DNA from: Pseudomonas petrae
GTDB taxonomy: Bacteria > Pseudomonadota > Gammaproteobacteria > Pseudomonadales > Pseudomonadaceae
Assembly: GCF_021728295.1 (NCBI RefSeq)
Contig: NZ_JAKJXE010000005.1
Coordinates: 186,001 to 250,000, forward strand
Direction of reading: 5' to 3'
Length of the DNA: 64,000 bases
The position numbers and the translations under genes were made by a program. Below the pieces are notes generated by a model that saw only the letters and a program-made list of their open reading frames with translations, had not been told where the DNA came from and searched no databases. Shown in pieces: positions 25,291 through 34,428 of the stretch. Every line of letters begins with the position of its first letter. The first letter of the stretch is position 1.

Positions 25291-26718
25291 ATGACTGCGC
25301 GGCTTCGTCCTTCGTTTCTCCTGCTGATGGCGCTTGCCATGAGTGGGTGCGATGACGCCCCGCGTTTCACCGCCGCCGAGCCGGGGGAGTCGCGCTCTGG
25401 CGGCGCCACCACTGTCAACAAAAGCGACCGCAACGCGTTTTCCATGCCTTCGGCCAACCTGTCGCCCGCCCGGCGGCTGGACTTCAGCGTCGGCAACAGC
25501 TTCTTTCGCAACCCCTGGGTGATCGCCCCCTCAACGACCACCGCGCGGGACGGTCTGGGTCCGCTGTTCAACACCAACGCCTGCCAGAACTGCCACATCA
25601 AGGACGGCCGCGGCCACCCGCCCGAGCCTGGCGCAGACAACGCCGTGTCGATGCTGGTGCGCCTGTCGATTCCCGACGATCCGACTTTCGCCGAACACAT
25701 CAAGCAGTTGGGCCTGACGCCCGAGCCTGTGTACGGAAAGCAACTGCAGGACATGGCCATCCCCGGCGTGACGCCTGAAGGCAAGGTTCGGGTCGATTAC
25801 GATTCGATGACCGTGCATTTTCGCGACGGCACTCCGGTGCATCTGCGCCGCCCTACCCTGCAGATCACCCAACCCGGTTACGGCCCGATGCACCCGCAGA
25901 CGCGAGCTTCCGCGCGCATCGCCCCGCCGATGATCGGCCTCGGGCTGCTGGAAGCCATTCCTCAGGCGGCAATTCTGGCCAACGCCAACCCGAACGATGA
26001 ACAGGGCACCGGCATCACCGGCAAACCCAACTGGGTCTGGGACGACGCGCAGCAGAAATCTGTCCTCGGCCGTTTCGGCTGGAAAGCCTCGCAGCCGAGC
26101 ATCAAACAGCAGAATGCCCACGCACTGGCGGGTGACATGGGCCTGACTTCCACCGTCATGCCGGTCGACGATTGCACGCCGTCGCAGACAGCGTGCCTTG
26201 CAGCCCCCAATGGCAACGGCCCGAACGGTGAGCCGGAAGTCAGCGACAACATCCTGCGGCTGATCACCTTCTACACCCGCAACCTCGGCGTTCCGACGCG
26301 CCGGAACGTGGCCGACCCGCAGGTGCTGGCGGGCAAGAATCTGTTTTTCAAGGCGGGCTGCCAGCAGTGCCATACGCCGCAATTCACCACCTCCGCCGAC
26401 GCCGCCGAGCCTGAGCTGGCGAATCAGGTCATCCGCCCTTACACCGATCTGTTGCTGCATGACATGGGCGAAGGCCTGGCCGACAATCTCAGCGAATTTC
26501 AGGCCAGCGGCCAGCAGTGGCGCACGCCGCCGTTGTGGGGCATCGGCCTGACGCAAGCCGTCAGTGGCCACACGCAGTTTCTGCACGACGGGCGCGCCCG
26601 CAACCTGATGGAAGCCGTGCTCTGGCACGGCGGCGAGGCGCTGCCGGCGCAACGTCAGGTGCTGGCCTTCGACGCGGAGCAACGCGCGGCGCTGCTGGCG
26701 TTTTTGAATTCTCTCTAA
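25291..26718 (+). CDS. Di-haem c-type cytochrome lipoprotein (DUF1111 / CxxCH)
   Basis: A 475-residue exported lipoprotein: lipobox MSGC (Cys20), then a di-haem oxidoreductase of the DUF1111 type. Two haem c sites are visible, Cys98-Gln-Asn-Cys101-His102 and Cys357-Gln-Gln-Cys360-His361. The family is distantly related to MauG and cytochrome c peroxidases. In this gene set it may oxidise or reduce iron before uptake, but that is inference. The ATG at 25291 has AGGA upstream. It is followed 27 bases later by the second imelysin gene. Confidence 0.85.
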   Translation: MTARLRPSFLLLMALAMSGCDDAPRFTAAEPGESRSGGATTVNKSDRNAFSMPSANLSPARRLDFSVGNSFFRNPWVIAPSTTTARDGLGPLFNTNACQNCHIKDGRGHPPEPGADNAVSMLVRLSIPDDPTFAEHIKQLGLTPEPVYGKQLQDMAIPGVTPEGKVRVDYDSMTVHFRDGTPVHLRRPTLQITQPGYGPMHPQTRASARIAPPMIGLGLLEAIPQAAILANANPNDEQGTGITGKPNWVWDDAQQKSVLGRFGWKASQPSIKQQNAHALAGDMGLTSTVMPVDDCTPSQTACLAAPNGNGPNGEPEVSDNILRLITFYTRNLGVPTRRNVADPQVLAGKNLFFKAGCQQCHTPQFTTSADAAEPELANQVIRPYTDLLLHDMGEGLADNLSEFQASGQQWRTPPLWGIGLTQAVSGHTQFLHDGRARNLMEAVLWHGGEALPAQRQVLAFDAEQRAALLAFLNSL

Positions 26719-26745
26719 CATATTTCTGAAGATAAGGAGTCGGGC

Positions 26746-27810
26746 ATGTTCCGCCCCAAGTTGTTGCTCACCAGCCTCGCCGCACTGGCACTGGGTGCGT
26801 GCGCGCCGTCGGACCCGCAAGCCGTGACGTCTGCCGCCATCGCCAGTCAGGTCATCCTGCCGACCTACAGCCGTTGGGTCGATGCCGACCGGCAGCTGGC
26901 GATCAGTGCGCTGTCCTACTGCCAGGGCAAATCCGACCTGGACACCGCCCGCGCCGACTTCCTCCACGCGCAAAAAGCCTGGGCCGAGCTGCAACCGCTG
27001 CTGATCGGGCCGCTGGCCGAAGGCAATCGCGCCTGGCAGATTCAGTTCTGGCCGGACAAGAAAAACCTTGTCGGTCGTCAGGTGGAACAACTGGTCACCG
27101 CACAGCCGCAGATCAGCGCCGACGCCCTAAGCAAATCCAGCGTGGTGGTTCAGGGCCTCTCGGCGTATGAATACATCCTGTTCGACGCCGACATCGACAT
27201 GGCCAACGCCGAGCAGAAAGCCCGCTACTGCCCGCTGCTGGTGGCCATCGGTGAGCGTCAGAAAGCGCTGGCCGAAGACATCCTCAACAGCTGGAACAGC
27301 AACGACGGCATGCTCGCTCAGTTGAGCAAGTTTCCCAACCAGCGCTACGCCGACTCCCACGAAGCCATTGCCGAATTGCTGCGCGTGCAAGTGACTGCGC
27401 TGGACTCGTTGAAGAAAAAGCTCGGCACCCCGCTCGGTCGTGGCACCAAAGGCGTGCCGCAGCCGTTTCAGGCCGAAGCCTGGCGCAGCAAGGCCTCGCT
27501 CAGCAGTTTGCAGGCGAGTCTGGCGAGTGCGCAGACGGTCTGGGCCGGCGTCGACAACAAGGGCTTGCGCGGGCTGTTGCCGAAGGAGCAGAAGCCCTTG
27601 GCCGACAAGATCGACGCCGCCTACGCTGAGAGCAATCGCCAGTTGGCCGCGCTGAAACCGCCGCTCGGGGATCTGCTGGCCACCGAAGAAGGCCGCCAAC
27701 AGCTCAACGCTTTCTACGACAGCCTCAACGTGGTTCATCGCTTGCACGAAGGCGAACTGGCCAAAGCGTTGGGCATTCAACTGGGCTTCAACGCCAATGA
27801 TGGTGACTGA
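26746..27810 (+). CDS. Imelysin-family lipoprotein lacking the GxHxxE histidine
   Basis: A 354-residue lipoprotein (lipobox LGAC, Cys19) with an imelysin-like helical domain. Where the first imelysin has GYHAIEF, this one reads GLSAYEY, so the His of GxHxxE is replaced by Ser and the Glu is kept. It may bind iron differently or act as a partner of the other proteins. Good ribosome site (AAGGAG) before the ATG at 26746. It corresponds to PA4372 in position. Confidence 0.8.
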   Translation: MFRPKLLLTSLAALALGACAPSDPQAVTSAAIASQVILPTYSRWVDADRQLAISALSYCQGKSDLDTARADFLHAQKAWAELQPLLIGPLAEGNRAWQIQFWPDKKNLVGRQVEQLVTAQPQISADALSKSSVVVQGLSAYEYILFDADIDMANAEQKARYCPLLVAIGERQKALAEDILNSWNSNDGMLAQLSKFPNQRYADSHEAIAELLRVQVTALDSLKKKLGTPLGRGTKGVPQPFQAEAWRSKASLSSLQASLASAQTVWAGVDNKGLRGLLPKEQKPLADKIDAAYAESNRQLAALKPPLGDLLATEEGRQQLNAFYDSLNVVHRLHEGELAKALGIQLGFNANDGD

Positions 27811-27811
27811 T

Positions 27812-28909
27812 ATGTTGCGACGTCAGGCTCTGGGTCTGGGCAGCCTGCTGCTCAGCGCCGTCACGTTTGGCGGCTGGACACTGTTCGCGAAAAAAGGTGA
27901 AAGCCCGCTGCTGCTGTCCGCTCGGGACGATGGCAACGGCCAGCACTTCGCCGTGGGTTATCGCGTCGACGGCTCGCAGGTGTTTGCCACCGCCGTCGCC
28001 CAGCGCTGTCACGACATCATCAATCACCCGAACCTGCCGATCGCGCTGTTCGTCGCGCGCCGGCCGGGGACCGAAAGTTACCTGATCGACCTGCGCGATG
28101 GTCGTCTGCTGCAGACCATCACCTCGCAACCCCACCGACACTTCTACGGCCACGCGGTCATTCACAAGGACGGCGAATGGCTGTACGCCACCGAAAACGA
28201 CACGACGGAACCGGGCCGTGGGCTGTTGGGCGTGTATCGATTTGTTGATGAGCGGCTGCAGCGTACCGGGGAGATTTCCACCCACGGCGTAGGCCCCCAC
28301 CAGGTGTCATGGATGCCGGATGGCGAAACCCTTGCAGTCGCCAACGGCGGCATTCGCACCGAGGCCGAGAGCCGCGTCGAAATGAACCTCGACGCCATGG
28401 AGCCCAGTCTGGTGCTGATGCAACGCGATGGCACGCTGCTGAGCAAAGAGACGTTGTCGCAGCAGATGAACAGCGTGCGGCATATGGCGATCGCCAGCGA
28501 CGGCACCATCGTGGCGGGGCAGCAGTTCATGGGGCCTTCCCACGAATCCGCCGAGTTGCTGGCGATCAAGCGGCCGGGCCAGGCGTTTCAAGCGTTTCCG
28601 GTAGCAGATCAACAGTTGCAGGCGATGGCGCATTACACCGCCAGCGTCGCCATTCATTACGACCTGCGACTGGTGGCACTGACCGCCCCGAGGGGCAATC
28701 GCTTCTTTATCTGGGACCTGGACAGCGGCGCATTGAAGCTCGACGCACCGCTGCCCGACTGCGCCGGGGTTGGCGCTGTGGCGGACGGCTTCGTCGTGAC
28801 CTCGGGCCAAGGCCGCTGCCGTTTTTATGATTGCCGCCAGACAGTATTGGTCGCCAAACCGCTGGAGCTGCCGGCAGGGTTGTGGGACAACCATTTGCAT
28901 CTGGTTTGA
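27812..28909 (+). CDS. DUF1513 beta-propeller-like exported protein
   Basis: A 365-residue protein with a twin-arginine-like or Sec N-terminus (LRRQALGLGSLLLSA) and repeated beta-rich segments typical of DUF1513 (HFYGHAVIHKDGEWLYATEND; GVGPHQVSWMPDGETLAVANGG; MNSVRHMAIASDGTIVAGQQ), suggesting a seven-bladed propeller. It starts at 27812, one base after the imelysin stop, so it is tightly coupled. This is the last gene of the di-haem/imelysin/DUF1513 operon, which is conserved next to imelysins in pseudomonads and probably serves periplasmic iron handling. The exact role is unknown. Confidence 0.82.
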   Translation: MLRRQALGLGSLLLSAVTFGGWTLFAKKGESPLLLSARDDGNGQHFAVGYRVDGSQVFATAVAQRCHDIINHPNLPIALFVARRPGTESYLIDLRDGRLLQTITSQPHRHFYGHAVIHKDGEWLYATENDTTEPGRGLLGVYRFVDERLQRTGEISTHGVGPHQVSWMPDGETLAVANGGIRTEAESRVEMNLDAMEPSLVLMQRDGTLLSKETLSQQMNSVRHMAIASDGTIVAGQQFMGPSHESAELLAIKRPGQAFQAFPVADQQLQAMAHYTASVAIHYDLRLVALTAPRGNRFFIWDLDSGALKLDAPLPDCAGVGAVADGFVVTSGQGRCRFYDCRQTVLVAKPLELPAGLWDNHLHLV

Positions 28910-29004
28910 TCGGGAATGGAAGTCTTGCTCAATGCCACTGGCAACTAAATCGCGACACGACTAACGTGCTCGCCTGATTCATCGGTTTTCCAAGGAAGTG
29001 GAAT

Positions 29005-30171
29005 ATGTTGCGTCGCCGCATGTTGATCATGTTGGGCATTGTCCTGATCGTGGTGTTGGCCCTGAGCGGGTACAAGGCGTTTTCGGTCTATCAGCAGATC
29101 CAGCAATTCACGGCGCCGAAGCCGCCGATCAATGTCGCGGTGGCCGTGGTCGCGGAGCGCCCCTGGCAGAATCGTCTGCCGGCCATCGGCACGCTCAAGG
29201 CATCGCAGGGCGTGGACCTGTCGCTGGAAATCGCGGGCACGGTCAAGGCCGTGCAGTTTGAATCCGGCCAGAAGGTCAAGGTCGGTCAGCCGCTGTTGCA
29301 ACTCGACAGCGATGTGGAAAAAGCCCTGCTTGGCACTGCCGAAGCGGACCTCGGCCTGGCGCAGGTCGAGTACGGACGCGGCAGCAAACTGGTGGGCGAA
29401 TCCGCCATCTCTCGGGGCGACTTCGACAAGCTCGCGGCCACCCAGAAAAAGGCCGCCGCCACCGTCGCACAACTCAACGCCTCCCTGGCGAAGAAGCGCA
29501 TTCTTGCGCCCTTCAGCGGCACCATCGGCATTCGTCAGGTTGACGTCGGCGACTACCTTGCCAGCGGCACGGTGATCGCCACCCTTCAAGACCTGACCAG
29601 CCTGTACGCGGACTTCTTCGTGCCGGAGCAGATGCTGCCGAAACTGGCCCTCGGCCAACAGGTGCAGGTGAGTGTCGCGGCCTACCCGGAGCGCGTATTT
29701 ACCGCGCGCATCAGCGCCATCAACCCCAAGGTCGAAGACACCACCCGCAACGTGCTGATTCGCGCCACCCTGCCCAACCCCGACAGCCAACTGCTGCCCG
29801 GCATGTTCACCAGCCTGCAAGTGCTGCTCGGGCAGGACACGCCGCAACTGGTGCTGCCGGAAAGCACGATCACCTACACGCTGTACGGAAACTCGGTCTA
29901 CGTCGTCGTGCCGAAAAAGAACGCCGACGGCCAACCGGAAAACAACAGCAAGGGCGAGCCTCAGCTCATGGTAGAGCGCCGCTTTGTCGAGACCGGCGAG
30001 CGTCGGGGCGGGCGGGTGATCATCAGCAAAGGATTGAAAGCCGGCGAGCAAGTGGTCACCGGCGGCCAGCTCAAACTGGATAACGGCGCCGCTGTTGCTA
30101 TCGCAGCGGAACCGGCGACAGCGGTTGAAGCCACCCCGGCGGCACAGAACAGTCAGCCCAAAGCGGACTGA
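29005..30171 (+). CDS. mexV: RND efflux periplasmic adaptor (MexV-like)
   Basis: A 388-residue membrane-fusion protein: one N-terminal membrane anchor (LIMLGIVLIVVLALSGY), a lipoyl/barrel region with GTLKASQGVDLSLEIAGTV, the alpha-hairpin, and the conserved KKRILAPFSGTIGIRQVDVGDYL segment. It links the inner-membrane pump to an outer-membrane channel; no channel gene is adjacent, so a shared OprM-type protein is likely. A good AAGGAA site precedes the ATG. The position matches mexV (PA4374). No dedicated regulator gene adjoins it. Confidence 0.85.
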   Translation: MLRRRMLIMLGIVLIVVLALSGYKAFSVYQQIQQFTAPKPPINVAVAVVAERPWQNRLPAIGTLKASQGVDLSLEIAGTVKAVQFESGQKVKVGQPLLQLDSDVEKALLGTAEADLGLAQVEYGRGSKLVGESAISRGDFDKLAATQKKAAATVAQLNASLAKKRILAPFSGTIGIRQVDVGDYLASGTVIATLQDLTSLYADFFVPEQMLPKLALGQQVQVSVAAYPERVFTARISAINPKVEDTTRNVLIRATLPNPDSQLLPGMFTSLQVLLGQDTPQLVLPESTITYTLYGNSVYVVVPKKNADGQPENNSKGEPQLMVERRFVETGERRGGRVIISKGLKAGEQVVTGGQLKLDNGAAVAIAAEPATAVEATPAAQNSQPKAD

Positions 30172-30185
30172 TCAAGGAACCGATC

Positions 30186-33100
30186 ATGGCCTTTACAGAC
30201 CCGTTCATTCGTCGCCCGGTGCTCGCCAGCGTGATCAGCCTGTTGATCGTGCTACTGGGTTTCCAGGCGTTCAGCAAGCTGACCATCCGCCAGTACCCGC
30301 AGATGGAAAACGCCCTGATCACCGTGACCACGGCCTACCCCGGCGCCAACGCCGAAACCATTCAGGGCTACATCACCCAGCCGCTGCAGCAGAGTCTGGC
30401 GAGCGCCGAAGGCATCGACTACATGACTTCGGTCAGTCGGCAGAACTTCTCGGTCATCTCCATCTATGCGCGCATCGGCTCCAACAGCGATCGGCTCTAC
30501 ACCGAGCTGCTGGCCAAGGCCAACGAGGTCAAGAACAAGCTCCCACAGGACGCTGAAGATCCGGTGCTGAGCAAGGAAGCCGCCGACGCCTCGGCGCTGA
30601 TGTACATCAGCTTTTACAGCGCCGAGCTGAGCAACCCGCAGATCACCGATTACCTGTCCCGGGTCATTCAGCCGAAACTGGCGACCCTGCCGGGCATGGC
30701 CGAAGCGGAGATTCTGGGCAATCAGGTGTTCGCCATGCGCCTGTGGCTCGATCCGGTGAAGCTCGCCGGTTTCGGCCTGACCGCCAACGACGTCACCGAG
30801 GCCGTGCGCAAGTACAACTTCCTGTCCGCTGCGGGCGAGGTGAAGGGCGAGTACGTGGTCACCAGCGTCAACGCCAGCACCGACCTGAAATCCCCCGAGA
30901 CCTTCGCGGCCATCCCGCTCAAGACCGTGGGCGACAGCCGCGTGCTGCTGGGCGATGTGGCGCGGGTGGAAATGGGCGCCGAGAACTACGACACGGTCAG
31001 CTCGTTCGACGGCACGCCGTCGGTGTACATCGGCATCAAGGGCACGCCCAGCTCGAACCCGCTGGACGTGATCAAGGAAGTGCGGCGCATCCTGCCGGAG
31101 CTGGAAGCCCAGTTACCGCCGAGCCTCAAGGCGTCCATCGCCTACGACGCCACGCTGTTCATTCAGGCCTCGATCCATGAAGTGGTGAAAACCCTGATCG
31201 AAGCGGTGCTCATCGTCATCGTCGTGGTGTTCCTGTTCCTGGGCGCCCTGCGTTCGGTGCTGATCCCGGTGATCACCATCCCGCTGTCGATGATCGGCGT
31301 GCTGTTTTTCATGCAACTGATGGGCTATTCGATCAATTTGCTGACGCTGCTGGCGATGGTCCTTGCCATCGGTCTGGTGGTGGACGACGCCATCGTGGTG
31401 GTGGAGAACATTCACCGGCACATCGAGGAAGGCAAGACGCCGTTCGATGCGGCAATCGAGGGCGCTCGCGAGATCGCCATGCCGGTGGTGTCGATGACGA
31501 TCACGCTGGCAGCGGTGTATGCGCCCATCGGTTTTCTGGAGGGACTGACCGGTGCGTTGTTCAAGGAGTTCGCGCTGACGCTGGCCGGCGCGGTGGTGAT
31601 CTCCGGGATCGTCGCGTTGACCCTGTCGCCAATGATGTGCGCCGTGCTCCTGCGCCGGGACGAGAACCCCAGCGGCCTTGCGCACAAGCTCGATCACGCC
31701 TTCGAAAGCCTGAAAGGCCGCTATCAGCGCGTCCTCCATGGCACGTTGAATACGCGGCCGGTGGTCATCGTGTTCGCGGTGCTGGTGCTGTGCCTGATTC
31801 CGGTGTTTCTCAAGCTGAGCCAATCGCAACTGGCGCCGGACGAGGACCAAGGCATCATCTTCATGATGGCGACCGCACCGCAGCCGACCAACCTCGATTA
31901 CATGAATAAATACACCGACCAATTTATCAGCATTTTCAAAGCGTTCCCGGAGTATTACTCGTCGTTCCAGATCAACGGCTTCAACGGGGTGCAGACCGGC
32001 ATTGGCGGCTTCCTGCTCAAGCCATGGGATGAGCGCAGCCGCACGCAAATGGAGTTGCTGCCGCAGGTGCAGGCCAAGCTCGACGGCATCACCGGGCTGC
32101 AGGTTTTTGGCTTCAACCTGCCGTCGTTGCCCGGCACAGGCCAAGGGCTGCCGTTTCAGTTCGTGATCAACACCCCCGGCGATTATGCCGCGCTGCTGGA
32201 GGTGACCGATCGCATCAAGAAACGCGCCGCCGATTCGGGGAAATTCGCGTTTCTGGACGTTGATCTGGCGTTCGACAAACCGGAAGTGGTGGTCGACATC
32301 GACCGCGCAAAAGCCGCGCAGATGGGCGTGTCGATGCAGGACCTTGGCGGCAGTCTGGCGACGCTGCTCGGCGAGGCGGAAATCAACCGCTTTACCATCG
32401 ACGGGCGCAGCTACAAGGTCATCGCGCAGGTTGAGCGGGCCTACCGCGACAACCCGGCCTGGCTGGCGAATTACTACGTCAAGAACGCCGACGGCAAGAT
32501 GCTGCCGTTGTCGACGCTGATCACTGTCAGCGACCGGGCCAGGCCCCGGCAGCTCAATCAGTTCCAGCAGCTCAACTCGGCGATCATTTCAGGCTTCCCG
32601 CTGGTGAGTCAGGCTGAGGCGATTGAGTTGGTGAGACAGATCGCTATCGAAGAATCGCCGCCGGGTTTTGCCTATGACTACGCCGGCGCGTCCCGCCAGT
32701 ACGTGCAGGAAGGCAATGCGCTGTGGGTCACGTTCGGCCTGGCCCTGGCGATCATTTTTCTGGTGCTGGCGGCGCAGTTCGAGAGCTTCCGCGATCCGCT
32801 GGTGATTCTGGTGACTGTGCCGCTGTCGATCTGTGGCGCGCTGATTCCGCTGTTCCTCGGCATCTCGTCGCTGAACATCTATACCCAGGTGGGCCTGGTC
32901 ACGCTGATCGGGTTGATCAGCAAGCACGGCATTCTGATCGTCGAATTCGCCAATCAGCTACGCCGCGACAAGGGCCTGACTGCGCGCGAAGCGGTCGAAG
33001 AAGCGGCGGCGATTCGCCTGCGCCCCGTGTTGATGACCACCGCAGCGATGGTCTTCGGCATGGTGCCACTGATTCTCGCCACCGGCGCGGGCGCGGTCAG

Positions 33101-33266
33101 CCGGTTTGACATCGGCCTGGTGATTGCCACAGGAATGTCGGTGGGGACGTTGTTCACGCTGTTTGTGCTGCCGTGCGTGTATACGCTGCTGGCGCGGCGG
33201 GATGATGCGCAGCCCGATGGCAGTGCCACTGGCGATGCGGGTACCCATACGAGTACCGGTGCCTGA
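30186..33266 (+). CDS. mexW: RND multidrug efflux pump (MexW-like)
   Basis: A 1026-residue hydrophobic/amphiphilic efflux transporter of the AcrB/MexB family with 12 predicted helices and two large periplasmic loops. The proton-relay aspartates are in GLVVDDAIVVVENIHRH. The N-terminus FIRRPVLASVISLLIVLLGF and the repeated second-half helix LAIIFLVLAAQFESF are typical of the family. It follows the adaptor by 14 bases. Orthology to MexW (PA4375) is by synteny; drug range cannot be read from sequence. A REPIN-like repeat follows the stop. Confidence 0.88.
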   Translation: MAFTDPFIRRPVLASVISLLIVLLGFQAFSKLTIRQYPQMENALITVTTAYPGANAETIQGYITQPLQQSLASAEGIDYMTSVSRQNFSVISIYARIGSNSDRLYTELLAKANEVKNKLPQDAEDPVLSKEAADASALMYISFYSAELSNPQITDYLSRVIQPKLATLPGMAEAEILGNQVFAMRLWLDPVKLAGFGLTANDVTEAVRKYNFLSAAGEVKGEYVVTSVNASTDLKSPETFAAIPLKTVGDSRVLLGDVARVEMGAENYDTVSSFDGTPSVYIGIKGTPSSNPLDVIKEVRRILPELEAQLPPSLKASIAYDATLFIQASIHEVVKTLIEAVLIVIVVVFLFLGALRSVLIPVITIPLSMIGVLFFMQLMGYSINLLTLLAMVLAIGLVVDDAIVVVENIHRHIEEGKTPFDAAIEGAREIAMPVVSMTITLAAVYAPIGFLEGLTGALFKEFALTLAGAVVISGIVALTLSPMMCAVLLRRDENPSGLAHKLDHAFESLKGRYQRVLHGTLNTRPVVIVFAVLVLCLIPVFLKLSQSQLAPDEDQGIIFMMATAPQPTNLDYMNKYTDQFISIFKAFPEYYSSFQINGFNGVQTGIGGFLLKPWDERSRTQMELLPQVQAKLDGITGLQVFGFNLPSLPGTGQGLPFQFVINTPGDYAALLEVTDRIKKRAADSGKFAFLDVDLAFDKPEVVVDIDRAKAAQMGVSMQDLGGSLATLLGEAEINRFTIDGRSYKVIAQVERAYRDNPAWLANYYVKNADGKMLPLSTLITVSDRARPRQLNQFQQLNSAIISGFPLVSQAEAIELVRQIAIEESPPGFAYDYAGASRQYVQEGNALWVTFGLALAIIFLVLAAQFESFRDPLVILVTVPLSICGALIPLFLGISSLNIYTQVGLVTLIGLISKHGILIVEFANQLRRDKGLTAREAVEEAAAIRLRPVLMTTAAMVFGMVPLILATGAGAVSRFDIGLVIATGMSVGTLFTLFVLPCVYTLLARRDDAQPDGSATGDAGTHTSTGA

Positions 33267-33281
33267 CACAACTCTGGAGAA

Positions 33282-33356
33282 GCCGGCTTGCTGGCGAACG
33301 CGTCCGTCCAGATACATCGTTGGCGTTTGGCGTATCCGGTTCGCCAGCAAGCCGGC
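33282..33356 (+). repeat. REPIN-like inverted pair, family 2, copy 1
   Basis: GCCGGCTTGCTGGCGAAC at 33282-33299 and its exact reverse complement at 33339-33356. The spacer contains GCGTCCGTC and ACATCG, which recur in the copy at 51.4 kb. Confidence 0.85.
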
Positions 33357-33428
33357 TCCTACAGATCACCTCAAGCCGATGCGCTGTCTGCAGTGGGGCA
33401 CCCCAAGCACCGGAACCTCCTGCCGCAA

Positions 33429-33459
33429 CAAAAAAGGCCCCGATTTTTCGGGGCCTTTT
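33429..33459. terminator. Bidirectional terminator
   Basis: A6-GGCCCCGA / TCGGGGCC-T4 hairpin between the mexW-like gene and the converging small secreted-protein gene. Confidence 0.88.
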
Positions 33460-33480
33460 GGTCAGCGCAACAGGAAGGAA

Positions 33481-33708
33481 TCAGCCTTGCGGTCCGCTCC
33501 CTTGGGCGAGGCCGAACATTAACAGGAGCAGATCGTGATCGGGCCGGGCCGTGTCAGACATCCTGGCCACCCGAGGCAGCGGGCAATGGCCTTCGCCATG
33601 CACAGCGCTCAAAATCTTCGGCCCGGGCTGATCCCAGGCGGCCAAAGCGATGGAAGTCACCCCCAACGCCCCGACCAAAAACAAACCTCGCGCCATTTCT
33701 AACTTCAT
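33481..33708 (-). CDS. Small exported protein coupled to inaA
   Basis: A 75-residue protein: MKLEMARGLFLVGALGVTSIALAA is a signal-like start (likely cut after Ala-Leu-Ala-Ala), then a short mature region with a single Cys (GHCPLP) and two Asp-rich stretches. Its ATG overlaps the inaA stop (ATGA), so it is read by coupling from the inaA message and belongs to the same operon. It matches the position of PA4377 and has no function I can name. The frame extends 49 codons further upstream, inside inaA, which I read as spurious. Confidence 0.65.
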   Translation of the reverse strand: MKLEMARGLFLVGALGVTSIALAAWDQPGPKILSAVHGEGHCPLPRVARMSDTARPDHDLLLLMFGLAQGSGPQG

Positions 33709-34424
33709 CGCTGTAAACCTTTGATGGGCCTGCCAAACGCGGTCTCGTAAAAGTAGACCAGCTTGGTCCAGTCCGCTGGCTGAAACGACGAATGGCGACG
33801 CAGTTGTTTCATGTCGTGCTGAGCGGCGGCATAAGACGTCAGCCGCTGACGGCATTTCTCCAGATCGAGCAACGCGACTTCGGCCTTGGCATTGGCGCCC
33901 TCGCCCACAACGCGAACAAAGACGTGCTTGATGTAAATGCAGCTGTGCTGCCAGCGACCCTTGTGCATACGGGCCAGGTTGCCGGCGATTTCCTGGAGCA
34001 TCTGCTCGTACACCACTTCGCCGTACTGCTCACGACCGCCGGCGCGCAGCCAGTTTTCAAACTCGTCGAAGCCGTCCAGCGAGGCCGTGACCAGCAACGC
34101 ACGCCATTCATTATTCTCATCGCGCTCTGCGCCGCAGAAGACCATGCGCGGCACATTGACGTCGAGCTGGCGAAGCCCCTCAAGCGCATCACGCTCGCGC
34201 AGCACGGTCGGACGACCAAACGGGTGCAGCCAGCTGCGGTAGATATGGCCCGTCTGGCGCTTCACATACAGCAGCCGACCGTTTTCCGAGACGACGCGCT
34301 GAACACCACTTTCACCGCCACGGCGCACGTTGGGCTCTTCCACCCACTCGCCCCGCGTGTTCCAGAAATAGGCGAAGCGGTCCTTGGCGGGGACGGTTAA
34401 CTCTGTTGCGAAATCCACGGCCAT
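33705..34424 (-). CDS. inaA: InaA / lipopolysaccharide-kinase-like protein
   Basis: A 239-residue protein of the Kdo/WaaP-like kinase superfamily. A nucleotide-binding Lys region (RLLYVKRQTGHIYRS), a possible catalytic loop HKGRWQHSCIYIKHVFV and ALLDLEKCR with the metal-binding Asp are seen, in the layout of small lipopolysaccharide kinases. The ATG at 34424 follows AGAGG. Four bases separate it from the methyltransferase gene. In P. putida the equivalent genes belong to the ColR regulon that protects the envelope. Confidence 0.8.
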   Translation of the reverse strand: MAVDFATELTVPAKDRFAYFWNTRGEWVEEPNVRRGGESGVQRVVSENGRLLYVKRQTGHIYRSWLHPFGRPTVLRERDALEGLRQLDVNVPRMVFCGAERDENNEWRALLVTASLDGFDEFENWLRAGGREQYGEVVYEQMLQEIAGNLARMHKGRWQHSCIYIKHVFVRVVGEGANAKAEVALLDLEKCRQRLTSYAAAQHDMKQLRRHSSFQPADWTKLVYFYETAFGRPIKGLQR

Positions 34425-34428
34425 CCTG

